Source: Amoebophrya sp. A120 (Eukaryota > Sar > Dinophyceae > Syndiniales > Amoebophryaceae). Taken from it: a stretch of 64,000 bases of DNA. The stretch spans positions 558,001-622,000 of the forward strand of contig CAJINV010000016.1 of NCBI GenBank assembly GCA_905178155.1. The letters are read 5' to 3'. The position numbers were made by a program, and so were the translations under genes. The notes below the pieces were generated by a model. That model had not been told where the DNA came from, made no database searches, and saw nothing but the letters and a program-made list of their open reading frames with translations. This document shows, in pieces, positions 35,001-39,567 of this stretch (its first letter is position 1; each line of letters starts with the position of its first letter).

Positions 35001-35570
35001 GGTTGCATTCTTCCAGACCCAGACATTTTTGCACTTGGTAGTCAGAATCCGGATGACGAAGAGGTAACAGAAAATCGACGCCCAGCAGCCCATTTGGTTG
35101 GTTTCGGAGGTGTTCAGAAACCACAAGTCAGTCGCTTCGATTACCGGCCAGGAGTAATTTAATGCCGTGTCGAGGAATAACAAAAGCAGGCACTTGAAGA
35201 ACAGCACCAAGCTGAAGAGCATTTGAAGCAGTTTGATTTTTGAAACCCGCTTTTCAAAATACCGGATCAACATCTTTTCCTGCCCGTTCAAATAGTCGTC
35301 GAGGGAAGCAGGAGGACGGTGTTGCAGATCTTTCTCTGCGGAGGACGTCGTGCTGTCTTCGTCCTCGTGTTTTTTTCTTTTCTTTCTCCCCAAAGGGTTC
35401 GCCGGTACGGGGTCCACGTGCAGTAGATCGTTCTTCCGAAAATACAGATCATCCAAATATTCGGTCGCGCGCACCGTCCGGGGGGGCACCCGGGGGAGCG
35501 GTTTATCCGCCTCCTCGGGGCGAATCGAGGGGCGGAATATGATGTCGCTGAGCATCTTTGGCACAGGCAT
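1937..35570 (-). CDS. Gene G2: giant protein (8,735 aa as modelled), paralogue of G1
   Basis: I do not recognise the family. Exons: 35570-35041, 34777-34717, 34437-34016, 33733-33677, 33423-30363, 29268-24962, 24811-24482, 24202-24148, 23882-23783, 23614-21524, 21269-20248, 19985-19960, 19697-18693, 18399-16094, 15835-12782, 12519-12454, 12187-12139, 11988-11430, 11166-10509, 10229-8536, 8390-6978, 6721-6415, 6148-5985, 5705-5613, 5361-4013, 3747-2244, 2033-1937. All 26 introns are inverted-repeat elements. Removing each plus one flanking repeat copy (5 bp; 47 bp for the long one) gives 26,208 nt, exactly 8,736 codons ending in TAG at 1937. Two membrane helices lie near residues 113-135 and 161-180, a third near residue 1,100 and a fourth about 140-165 residues from the C-terminus. 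Long stretches are disordered. Blocks CVIGE, PLTWLP, NGWY and FRS...FCR are shared with G1 in the same order. The start is the first ATG after an in-frame TAA. Confidence 0.8.
2034..2243. mobile_element. Introner, family E in G2
   Basis: 210 bp. Inverted ends contain AAGTGTTACAGTTACAC. Exact GCGAC repeats. Removal gives KMRMSLVEEEYRR. The 60664 copy has related ends and nearly equal length. Confidence 0.8.
2244..3747 (-). CDS. G2 exon 26: FRS...FCR block and C-terminal membrane helix
   Basis: Basic start (RAARKRRKKRRERGKE), a disordered middle, then charged helices (EEERNKQKEIYHRKRNRMKE). IRYFRSKNENRFFCRVCAIF (fwd about 2690-2750) matches the G1 block. The membrane helix (TLLFFFILFVIIALQILDRF) lies near 2560-2625, followed by a basic stretch (AKKKKRRSRMK). 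Confidence 0.8.
3748..4012. mobile_element. Introner, family A in G2
   Basis: 265 bp with family-A ends, exact CCAAT repeats. Removal gives FKDLLIGLSVSEKELE. Internal sequence diverges from the other subtypes. Confidence 0.85.
4013..5361 (-). CDS. G2 exon 25
   Basis: Starts IQVPSTETYRVSGDVRGNSS. Mostly Ser/Pro/Gly-rich, with a basic stretch (VMKTVKVKKTWQKIIVDALK) near 4440-4500. An ordered end near 4200-4020 (WWRHVKVEYKMPVSLL; KLFLKINNRVFSIEGH; ISMDFGFKDLLIG) may match the VTVEFEY block of G1. Confidence 0.75.
5362..5612. mobile_element. Introner, family A (subtype A4) in G2
   Basis: 251 bp with family-A ends. Flanks TGTGC/TGCGC (4 of 5). Removal gives FAYAHIQVPSTET. Internal sequence resembles 15836 and 63748. 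Confidence 0.85.
5613..5705 (-). CDS. G2 exon 24: acidic 93-bp exon
   Basis: Encodes the acidic stretch EYNGDEFEDESINGDNDSEI and SSSDFAYAH. In frame on both sides. Confidence 0.7.
5706..5984. mobile_element. Introner, family B in G2 (reverse orientation)
   Basis: 279 bp. Ends contain AACGTCCCCAC and GTGGGCACGTT. Exact CGGAG repeats. Removal gives FLNSEYNGDEF. The internal part is the reverse complement of the 10230/33734 type. Confidence 0.85.
5985..6148 (-). CDS. G2 exon 23
   Basis: Encodes PSPFNFQSAWGLGFGCNS and a charged helix (TAEENARKKERANFQEKW) ending YYLQNFLNS. In frame across the family-B element to EYNGDEFEDES. Confidence 0.7.
6149..6414. mobile_element. Introner, family A (subtype A1, reverse orientation) in G2
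   Basis: 266 bp with family-A ends. Exact GTGAC repeats. Removal gives GDESPSPFNFQ. Its reverse complement closely matches 19698, so this subtype is spliced in both orientations. Confidence 0.85.
6415..6721 (-). CDS. G2 exon 22
   Basis: Encodes DDMRCMMPKLQTPTYKQLKR, then an Asn/Ser/Gln-rich stretch ending SAPDSGDES. In frame to PSPFNFQSAWGLGFG. Confidence 0.7.
6722..6977. mobile_element. Introner, family A (subtype A3) in G2
   Basis: 256 bp with family-A ends. Exact TCCGA repeats. Removal gives EEIFSEDDMRCMM. Closely related to 46484 in the same orientation. Confidence 0.85.
6978..8390 (-). CDS. G2 exon 21
   Basis: Starts CDGYDKPLKLFQQAGQQVL. A helical part near 8030-7960 contains ANLKYFYRFYVQSRLMENK. 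The rest is a long Gly/Ser/Thr/Ala/Pro-rich disordered stretch ending EREKFEEIFSE. Confidence 0.7.
8391..8535. mobile_element. Introner, family C in G2
   Basis: 145 bp, the shortest. Ends contain TTGCAAAAGTATCGCACTCG and its inverted counterpart. Exact AAAAG repeats. Removal gives AVKSFCDGYDKPL. Confidence 0.8.
8536..10229 (-). CDS. G2 exon 20
   Basis: An ordered-looking first part (near 10045-9780) includes GLHSIRCSVEWRMGNALRFF and SFQKIYEDAVYGNCK. Most of the remainder is Ser/Thr/Ala/Lys-rich, with a basic tract (KKGKKKTSKKLTKNQRKK) near 9350-9410. It ends SAVKSF and continues to CDGYDKPLKLFQ. Confidence 0.7.
10230..10508. mobile_element. Introner, family B in G2
   Basis: 279 bp with TAAAAACGTCCCCACACCAG-type ends. 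Exact GGTAA repeats. Removal gives MNPWAYPSKAAPI. Internal sequence close to 33734. Confidence 0.85.
10509..11166 (-). CDS. G2 exon 19
   Basis: A beta-like start (LRVVLFLRFTCDEESFREEW), an Arg/Ala/Glu helix, a Gly/Pro/Gln linker, then SLFGKSAENMVALDLLHLES. It ends NPWAY and continues in frame to PSKAAPIPHSRAVL. Confidence 0.7.
11167..11429. mobile_element. Introner, family A (subtype A2) in G2
   Basis: 263 bp with family-A ends. Exact ACCAG repeats. Removal gives ERPALVARNQIVT. Internal sequence resembles 12520, 19986, 34778 and 63424. Confidence 0.85.
11430..11988 (-). CDS. G2 exon 18
   Basis: Starts with a Lys/Asp-rich helix (DKKDAEKRKKKDYWQLYETE), then a Gly/Pro/Thr linker and an ordered-looking end (NIVLSYRPKDVLHTWAH; FSFQQLQVERPALV). 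In frame to ARNQIVTPESIASE. Confidence 0.7.
11989..12138. mobile_element. Introner, family C in G2
   Basis: 150 bp with TGCAAAAGTA...GATGCTTTTGCA ends. Exact GCTGT repeats. Removal gives LMKSYSKRFDANT. Confidence 0.8.
12139..12187 (-). CDS. G2 exon 17: 49-bp exon
   Basis: Encodes GLVYDHWQNLMKSYS between a family-A and a family-C element. In frame on both sides. Confidence 0.7.
12188..12453. mobile_element. Introner, family A (subtype A1) in G2
   Basis: 266 bp. The left arm has two changes (GTCTTGCTCTGG). Flanks CCCGT/CCCGC (4 of 5). Removal gives ILKERGLVYDHW. Very close to 513. Confidence 0.8.
12454..12519 (-). CDS. G2 exon 16: 66-bp exon
   Basis: Encodes EIDASVMWIQKARKEILKER between two family-A elements. 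In frame on both sides, and continues to GLVYDHWQNLMKSYS. Confidence 0.7.
12520..12781. mobile_element. Introner, family A (subtype A2) in G2
   Basis: 262 bp with long, near-perfect family-A inverted ends. Flanks GGGCG/AGGCG (4 of 5). Removal gives HLSPPEIDASVMW. Confidence 0.85.
12782..15835 (-). CDS. G2 exon 15: 3-kb exon with several helical segments
   Basis: Starts YTLQQKFYIPFRIWMLEMHA, then a Gly/Ala/Thr/Gln-rich linker. A helical segment at about 15410-15110 includes LIENVLQIQLNRMTISQYRE and a Lys/Ala-rich coiled coil. After a long disordered stretch come further ordered parts near 14220-13880 (MQRLVSMFLDLYLECFARKQ) and 13450-12990. It ends LSPP. Confidence 0.75.
15836..16093. mobile_element. 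Introner, family A (subtype A4) in G2
   Basis: 258 bp with family-A ends. Exact AGTGC repeats. Removal gives SFKLALYTLQQKF. Confidence 0.85.
16094..18399 (-). CDS. G2 exon 14: charged helices and aromatic-rich ordered segment
   Basis: Begins RTLDFHEAKEIFLENIAVDE, then a Glu/Lys/Gln coiled coil. An aromatic/Cys-rich stretch near 18080-18160 (AWFVQFGCWCGLCEQS) and another near 17700-17830 (KISFRWFALLQTNMRE) suggest a folded core. The rest is disordered, then a basic C-terminal stretch (RKYLAKLKKPVEMDLVSF). Confidence 0.75.
18400..18692. mobile_element. Introner, family G in G2
   Basis: 293 bp. Ends are TATTACAGCG and CCCTGTAATA with GC-rich subterminal parts. Exact CGCAA repeats. Removal gives NRDLRTLDFHEAK. 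Only copy of this family in the window. Confidence 0.8.
18693..19697 (-). CDS. G2 exon 13: NGWY block shared with G1
   Basis: Starts IGLETVDINAVEENEKRARK, then Ser/Gly-rich. The block GNGWYTKIMENLYCIVD (fwd about 19095-19150) resembles the NGWY block of G1 near 54370, and sits the same number of blocks downstream of PLTWLP. The 3' end is a charged helix (KEKFQEIYEKTNGLKN). Confidence 0.75.
19698..19959. mobile_element. Introner, family A (subtype A1) in G2
   Basis: 262 bp with family-A ends. Exact TCAAG repeats. Removal gives MQRNLIGLETVD. Near-identical to the reverse complement of 6149. Confidence 0.85.
19960..19985 (-). CDS. G2 exon 12: micro-exon between two introners
   Basis: Only 26 bp including both flanking-repeat copies (TCAAG and CCGCC). 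It contributes DIMQRNL, in frame with TGA before and IGLETVDINAV after. Two family-A elements sit on either side. Confidence 0.7.
19986..20247. mobile_element. Introner, family A (subtype A2) in G2
   Basis: 262 bp with family-A ends. Exact CCGCC repeats. Only 26 bp from the preceding element. Removal gives FAATGADIMQRN. Confidence 0.85.
20248..21269 (-). CDS. G2 exon 11: PLTWLP block shared with G1
   Basis: Encodes YNAVFFRQQFRRQVRQP, then an ordered-looking segment with PLTWLPSGITLKPRVYG (fwd about 21020-21080) and AVVVTWPVRKEKELLK near 20865. Both have counterparts in G1 near 55900. A second ordered stretch near 20450-20330 (FSWHYEARDWGITTELIH) ends FGHFAATGA. Confidence 0.75.
21270..21523. 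mobile_element. Introner, family A (subtype A3, reverse orientation) in G2
   Basis: 254 bp with family-A ends (one arm mutated to CAGAACCAGAC). Exact AACTA repeats. Removal gives VFPFSYNAVFFRQ. Confidence 0.85.
21524..23614 (-). CDS. G2 exon 10: Ser/Pro repeats and disordered region
   Basis: Starts GGDQVVGHHEAVGP, then Lys/Arg/Ser-rich sequence. Degenerate repeats of about 25 residues (PWAREMSPESAQSLPS, PWTREVSPPPESTRSLPS, TPGERSAIS, TPGELSAGS) lie near 23065-23310. A Ser/Thr-rich stretch and a hydrophobic end (FLFFEHKQIVFPFS) follow. It continues in frame as YNAVFFRQQFRRQ. Confidence 0.75.
23065..23310 (-). repeat. Degenerate ~25-residue coding repeats in G2 exon 10
   Basis: Four related units centred on SP/TPGE..SA and R.LPS motifs, visible at both DNA (repeated CTCGCC/CGACTCGGGC) and protein level. 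Confidence 0.6.
23615..23782. mobile_element. Introner, family C in G2
   Basis: 168 bp with TTGCAAAAGTATCGCAC-type ends. Flanks ATTCC/GTTCC (4 of 5). Removal gives SLYSGNGGDQVVG. Confidence 0.8.
23783..23882 (-). CDS. G2 exon 9: 100-bp exon
   Basis: Encodes SLGAVFFTQQGTGSSVGGGG and DTGSGDSLYSGN. In frame at both junctions, between a family-A and a family-C element. Confidence 0.7.
23883..24147. mobile_element. Introner, family A (subtype A2, reverse orientation) in G2
   Basis: 265 bp with family-A ends. Exact TGTTC repeats. Removal gives LARNVNSLGAVFF. Internal sequence is inverted relative to 19986. Confidence 0.85.
24148..24202 (-). CDS. G2 exon 8: 55-bp exon
   Basis: Encodes DASFHAVSGALARNVN, in frame at both sides, between a family-B and a family-A element. 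Confidence 0.7.
24203..24481. mobile_element. Introner, family B in G2
   Basis: 279 bp with family-B ends (one arm diverged to GGGGACAATTTC). Exact TCGGT repeats. Removal gives KSETDTEDASFH. Internal sequence close to 39568 in G1. Confidence 0.85.
24482..24811 (-). CDS. G2 exon 7: CVIGE block
   Basis: Encodes HTLSTAEDVAQLRQND, PFLCVIGERVHRSEWNL and a helical tail (HLYKDFANVLPKG). CVIGE plus the following charged stretch resembles a block of G1 near 57500. It ends ETDTE at a family-B element. Confidence 0.75.
24812..24961. mobile_element. Introner, family F in G2
   Basis: 150 bp. The arms share GTAAATTTCC / GGGAATTT and CACATGTACAAA / TTTTGTACGTGT. Exact TGTAC repeats. Removal gives YLGEYIHTLSTAE. 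Only copy in the window. Confidence 0.8.
24962..29268 (-). CDS. G2 exon 6: 4.3-kb exon
   Basis: Starts GSGGTGRAGGDDPLP, repeating the end of exon 5. A Cys/aromatic stretch near 28510 (MCHDCLQFFWQEKMF) and an ordered-looking segment at about 28350-28000 (VENVGRLHPEEIAHVLFLTP) follow. Then come basic/Gln-rich linkers, a stretch near 26600 (TTISVFIKKDYSVVLIVKN), a helical segment near 26100-25850, and an acidic Asp-rich end (near 25040-25200). It ends IRIYLGEYI and joins in frame to HTLSTAEDVAQL. Confidence 0.75.
29222..29268. repeat. 47-bp direct repeat, left copy
   Basis: Abuts the long element. Matches 30363-30409 at 43 of 47 positions by direct comparison. Coding on the minus strand (GSGGTGRAGGDDPLP). 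Confidence 0.85.
29269..29331. repeat. Left terminal inverted repeat of the long element
   Basis: Pairs with the inverted copy near 30300-30362. The shared core AAGAAAAAGTGTTGACGTTA is followed by CGG, a short variable part and an A-rich run ending in TTTTG. Confidence 0.85.
29629..29713. repeat. Imperfect hairpin inside the long element
   Basis: An arm at 29629-29659 pairs with 29683-29713 around a loop holding CCGTCAACGCCTCATCTAG. The inverse of the loop sequence occurs twice more at 29775-29793 and 29859-29877. Confidence 0.7.
30300..30362. repeat. Right terminal inverted repeat of the long element
   Basis: Reverse complement of the left arm with a few substitutions, ending TTTCGATA directly before the 47-bp flanking repeat. 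Confidence 0.85.
30363..30409. repeat. 47-bp direct repeat, right copy
   Basis: Abuts the long element on the other side. Coding on the minus strand (GSGGGGRAGGDDPLP). Confidence 0.85.
30363..33423 (-). CDS. G2 exon 5: long disordered segment with one membrane helix
   Basis: Opens with an ordered-looking stretch (PPIKRWSYLVTDHPSRTYG), then about 700 residues rich in Ser, Glu, Asp, Arg and Gln. A hydrophobic helix (KYVLFLLLVPILTVYPGLV) lies near 31120-31175. The 3' end is a Lys/Arg/Gln-rich stretch (about 30420-30540) and a Gly/Arg-rich GSGGGGRAGGDDPLP at the long element. Confidence 0.75.
33424..33676. mobile_element. Introner, family A (subtype A3) in G2
   Basis: 253 bp with family-A ends. 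Exact TCCCG repeats. Removal gives QANVRERIPPIKR. Confidence 0.85.
33677..33733 (-). CDS. G2 exon 4: 57-bp exon
   Basis: Encodes FMHEIRNFVAKIQANVR between a family-B and a family-A element. In frame at both sides, and continues to ERIPPIKRWSYLV. Confidence 0.75.
33734..34015. mobile_element. Introner, family B in G2
   Basis: 282 bp with TAAAAACGTCCCCAC ends. Exact ACACA repeats. Removal gives KKMLPVFMHEIRN. Close to 10230. Confidence 0.85.
34016..34437 (-). CDS. G2 exon 3: very basic run, poly-Ser and coiled coil
   Basis: Reads DRKRKAEEDEEIFAEMKSPR, then AKRRRRRRKKKLRA (nuclear-localisation-like, but following membrane helices it may simply be a cytosolic anchor), a Ser-rich tract near 34225, and a Glu-rich coiled coil (EKELAAEEQKRREELEKY). 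Confidence 0.75.
34438..34716. mobile_element. Introner, family B in G2 (reverse orientation)
   Basis: 279 bp with family-B ends. Exact CTAGC repeats. Removal gives NKLALDRKRKAEE. Internal part inverted relative to 24203/39568. Confidence 0.85.
34717..34777 (-). CDS. G2 exon 2: short charged helix
   Basis: 61 bp encoding VRAKEMKHEIEQQNKLAL. It lies between a family-A and a family-B element and is in frame at both junctions. Confidence 0.75.
34778..35040. mobile_element. Introner, family A (subtype A2) in G2
   Basis: 263 bp with family-A ends. Exact GTCAG repeats. Removal gives FVIRILTVRAKEM. First intron of G2. Confidence 0.85.
35041..35570 (-). CDS. G2 exon 1: N-terminus with two membrane helices
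   Basis: Starts MPVPKMLSDIIFRPS, then a Pro-rich stretch, a basic patch (GRKKRKK, residues 61-67), and two hydrophobic segments: LLQMLFSLVLFFKCLLLLFL (residues 114-133) and GCWASIFCYLFVIRIL (residues 161-176). The loop between them is about 27 residues with an NTS sequon. There is no cleavable signal peptide at the extreme N-terminus. It joins in frame to TVRAKEMKHEIEQQ. Confidence 0.75.
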
Positions 35571-35823
35571 TTTTGTTTCAGTTTGTTTGCGCAAGTTTCT
35601 TCGAAATTGATGCAGAAATAACCGGGTTGTAGTACTGGCTTATGTTCTCTGTCGCGTCGTGCCAGCACCGAGAATGAACCAGCCGCTCCCTGTGCGCTGT
35701 GCAGTTCTGCTGGTGCCGGTTGGTCCTTACATATTAGTTCCAATGCGTATGCGATTGCCAACGACTGGTGCAACTCCGGCCTCTAGTCGCAATTAGGTCC
35801 CCTTCATGATCCCGGCTACCCTT
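35571..35823. other. Short spacer upstream of G2
   Basis: 253 bases between the small ORF stop and the G2 ATG. The G2 frame is closed by TAA just upstream of this ATG, which supports a start at 35570. No promoter element is recognised. If this is a dinoflagellate, a trans-splice acceptor would be expected here but cannot be picked out. Confidence 0.5.
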
Positions 35824-36294
35824 TCAGGAAGTAGGAGCAACTGCTCCAGCGGCATTCTCAATTTGTAGTGGATGATCCGCACGACCCTCAGGTTGCGCCA
35901 CCACGGACGCAGGTGCATGATCCGCTCCTGCTGCAACCGGGGCCTGTGGCTGTCCCTGCTCTTGTCCCTCCACCTCTTGTGGACCACGTCGCTCGTCGAC
36001 AGGAGGCGGCAAATCCGCTTGAAATCGCCTGTGTGCAGCCTCCGCTTCTTGCCGCGCAGGAGGCCGCTCCTGATCCTGCAGGGGAGGCAGGAGCTGCTCC
36101 CCAATTTCCCCCTGTTGCCCCCCGACAGGCTGCTGCTGCTGCTGCGGACCTCCCGATTCAGGGAGTTCGATCGTATCTGAGGGCGGCGGCAGCTCGGAGA
36201 CTGTGGATTCCGAGAGCGAGATGTCGCTGCTGCTGGTCTCACTGCTGTCGCTATCGCTGTCCGTCACAAGCGCAGCGATGAGCCTCTCCGCCAT
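35824..36294 (-). CDS. Possible small acidic Ser/Gln-rich protein (156 aa)
   Basis: ATG at 36294-36292, TGA at 35824-35826. It begins MAERLIAALVTDSDSDSSET, followed by Ser/Asp-rich and Gln/Pro/Ala-rich sequence ending GAVAPTS. It has no intron, membrane segment or known domain. It sits between two giant genes in the same direction, 253 bases before the G2 ATG. The low-complexity composition also keeps other frames open here, so it could be a chance ORF or leader. Confidence 0.35.
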   Translation of the reverse strand: MAERLIAALVTDSDSDSSETSSSDISLSESTVSELPPPSDTIELPESGGPQQQQQPVGGQQGEIGEQLLPPLQDQERPPARQEAEAAHRRFQADLPPPVDERRGPQEVEGQEQGQPQAPVAAGADHAPASVVAQPEGRADHPLQIENAAGAVAPTS

Positions 36295-37661
36295 TGCTGA
36301 GGAGGTACTTATTATCCAGTACACAAAATAGTTTGAAGGTGTTATTGAAAAATTTGTTTCGATTGGGTGAGACAGCGCCGGTCCACAAAAATACGATTGT
36401 AATCAGATCAGAAACTAGGATGGTGCCGGTTCGTAGTCACGTACACGACCTTATCGTTATTTATTGTCAACAAGAAGAACTTCCTACGTTATGGATTGCT
36501 CAAAGGCAAGCAGCTTCAAGTTCTTGAATAGTGCGAATCGGACCAGCTCCAAGCTGTCAGTGGTCGACACTGACATACGGCGACACCACATTTTCTTTCA
36601 AGTGGGAAGCGTATGCAACACAAAACTACACAAAACCGCCAGAACATCGCGGGATGAACCAGGCACGCACAGTTGCGAGATCTTTGTCTAAGGTGATCTA
36701 GAGGACGCAGTTGAGCGGATCTTGTCTGAATCACTATCACGTCGCTTCATCGCCTGTAGCGCAATAGATCTATCGAGAATCTCAATTGCCGAGATCCGCA
36801 ACTCAAGTGGACCGATATGTTTCCGCAGATCTAGTAGACGAGAAAAAAAGCATAACCAGTGGCTGCGCCATCTTTTCCTCTTCTTCGCGAAGCTTGCGAC
36901 TGGGCGTGAGTGCTACAGCGGATGAGAGTTAGGAATATCTGTGCATGAACGCTCCAAAGGTTTGAGGTTTGCGTTCAGTTTGTGCGAAAGCAGCAGAACG
37001 GTTCTCTTTGTCAAGCAACGACTTGCGATGCGTTTTTAACACCGATATACCGGGAGAGTGACACGACGATCTCGCACTGTATCAACACGTAGGGCAAGTC
37101 TGCGGCTGCTGACGCGACCGCGACGTCGAATCCAGTAGTGCAGGATAGCACCGTGCAGCGTTCAACATCTGCACTTTTCCTTTCCATTTGTTTCGGCGTC
37201 GTTATTTGTGTAAGGCGTTCCCGGTCATGTTCGCCGGCGTTGTTCATTTCCTTCAAAGAGATGCACGTTTAAAAGCGAAAGGACGCAGCTCACTCGATGA
37301 CACAACTAGCAGTATTCGGGCACTCAATGAAGAGACTTTTCCGCTTCAAACTCAGAACCAGAACCTCCCTGTCCCGAAGGAAGGGGAGGGCATAACTCGT
37401 ACAAATCACTAGATTTAGACCTTCGGGCAAAAACGCAAATCACTCTGACTAATTCTATTTTTTTGACTTGGGACCTTGCGACGTCCACTTTTGACAATGT
37501 CGGTAACTTTCGCTTTCTCTGCTTTCAGGTGTATGTAACTTTGCTTTTGACTGTAACTTTTATTTTAGCTTTAAACTTTACGAATCTGTATGAAGGTTGT
37601 GCCGAAGGAAGCTTCTATTTTGCAGTTGCTTCTCAGCTAGATCGAAAGAAGCGTTGTCGTT
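36295..37661. other. Intergenic spacer between G1 and the small ORF
   Basis: About 1.37 kb between the G1 stop and the ATG at 36294, with no convincing coding frame, introner or RNA gene. Short ORFs on either strand lack composition like the neighbouring genes. It should hold the G1 3' end and the upstream region of the next minus-strand unit, but no promoter motif can be named. Confidence 0.6.
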
Positions 37662-39567
37662 TTACTCAGCTTCGTCAAACATTTTCTTTGCCGCCTTCAG
37701 CCTTTGCTCGGCCGAAGGCCGCAACCACGATATTGCATTCTCAGCGCCCAGGAGGTTATCACTCGGATCATGTGTTTCCACTCCTGTCCTCGGGTGACTT
37801 GTTTCCCGCAACAATGGAACGGACGGGCCAGGCGCTTGTGCCGCATTTTCATTCGTCCGTGGACGAGGCACAAAAACGCCAGGGGCCAAAGGCGACGCAG
37901 CAGGCACCGGCGGGAGTACGAGTGGACCTGCAGCGCGGCCTTGCTCTGGCGCGCCCGGGACTTTTGTCGCATCTGTTCCTGCATGATCTCGACTTTCTTC
38001 ATTATTCCGTGCTTGGCGGTCTCTGGAGGTCCTATTGTTCATATTCATCTTCATCCGCGACCGCGGTCCTTCTTCCGTATGATTCCGACCACGTTCTTGC
38101 CGCCCCCGCTTCTTTCTTCTACTACGATGCCACTCCGCATGCTGCTTTACTACTGCAGGATCACTTCTTAACCGCTTTATCGGCAGCGTCAGCGGTGGCG
38201 CCTTCACACCTTCCTTGTTTTCTCGTGCTCGAACGGTATCTTTCGCTACATTCACAACGTCGACTACATTCGCAAATGCGCACACACCGGTGCTGGAGAA
38301 GCAAACATTACGAGCGCGGTCATCAGCTCTTCTTGACGTCGGAGCAGCAGCAAGTCCTCTACTTGCGTTCTTTTTCTTCTTTCCTTTCTCGAGAGGTAGT
38401 TTGGACAGCAACTTGCTCTGCTGAAGCTTGTAGCCCGAGTCTTCCATGTGCTTCTGCTTGTGCGTTGGGGGAGGCGGTGAAACAATCGCAGGCCCAGCCT
38501 GGAAGCAGGAAATCGGAAATAAAGTGTTCATCTGCAGCGAACCCGGCACAGCAGGCGCTTGTTGCTCATGCGATTTTCGCGCATCTTTGACAACATCAGG
38601 CCGCGTGCAGAGGTTTCTATCTTGAGGCGCGAAACAGGATGCGTCCTGCTCGATGTGGTTCTTTATTCGGTTCAAATACTTTTCCTCCTGTTCCCTTTCG
38701 TCGCTTTTGCCCCTCATCGCATAGTCGAAGGCAAACGTCTGCCGCACCGGCTGACCACTCGGTGAAGTTGTGCTGTCGCGAGGGAGATCATGCTTAGAAG
38801 AGTGCATCGTTGCCAGCTCCACTTCAGAATTACCCAAAACCTCGTCGCCCTTTCTGGTCTTCTGCCAACTTCTTTGTCTTTTCTCCTTTTTATCACTGCT
38901 GTTATTTCCGAAGGCATTGACCCCAAACCTCGGATCAAAAGACGAATCCGTATGGTCTAATATCTCTCCCTCGTTTTTGTTCTCAGACACCAGCAACGCC
39001 GACGTTCTCCTCCCCATTTTTCCGAGTTTCCCCGCGAAAGCTTTTACGAAGTTGCCGAATCTACTTCCCCGTCTCAAATATTTCTTTTCCATTGCTTTCT
39101 CCAGCAAGTTTTCCAAAGACGTGCTGGCGTACTGGTACAACACGGATGCTAATCTTGGTCTAGATTTTGAATTCAACGAAGAAGAAAGACACCGCCCACT
39201 AGAAGTCGGCGGACTTTGATGTTTCTCGTCCAGTGGTTTTCTTTGCGCAGCAGGAGCTCCCGCAGTTGTACTTCTTTTCGATTTCGACGACTCTTCGGTC
39301 TTCGGTGCTCCTTCAGCATTTTCCTTTTCCCGTTGCCGTTGATTCTTCGCAATTTGGTTTTGCACCCACGCTTTCAGAAATTGTTTCACCTCGAGGATTT
39401 TTTCGTCCTTCCACTCAGAGCGAAGAGTCTCCTTTTCTGCATCTGCGTCGTCGTCGTCGTCCTCCTCCTTCACACCGTGGAAATAGTACACGACAAGCAT
39501 GCGGAAGATCCACCAGGACAACAGGCACAGGTAAGCGATTTTGTAGTAGGAAATCCAGAACTCCACG
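37662..39567 (-). CDS. G1 last exon: membrane helix and C-terminal basic tail
   Basis: Begins with a strong membrane-spanning helix (IAYLCLLSWWIFRMLVVYYF, fwd about 39485-39550), then an acidic run (EEDDDDDADAE), then a long basic/Ser-rich tail. It ends in a probable helix (AEQRLKAAKKMFDEAE) and TAA. The position of the helix after the FRS...FCR block is the same as in G2. Confidence 0.8.

Noticed and set aside
35571-35594. An upstream TTG start for G2
   Set aside because: A TTG start is unlikely in a nuclear gene, and an ATG follows eight codons later in the same frame.
36295-37661. tRNA, snRNA or rRNA genes in the spacer
   Set aside because: I looked for cloverleaf or conserved-box patterns by eye and found none convincing; a covariance-model search would be decisive.
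37463-38590. A 375-codon plus-strand ORF
   Set aside because: It lies antisense to the last exon of G1, whose frame is supported by the junction at 39568 and the family block. Composition and length fit a shadow ORF in GC-rich coding DNA.
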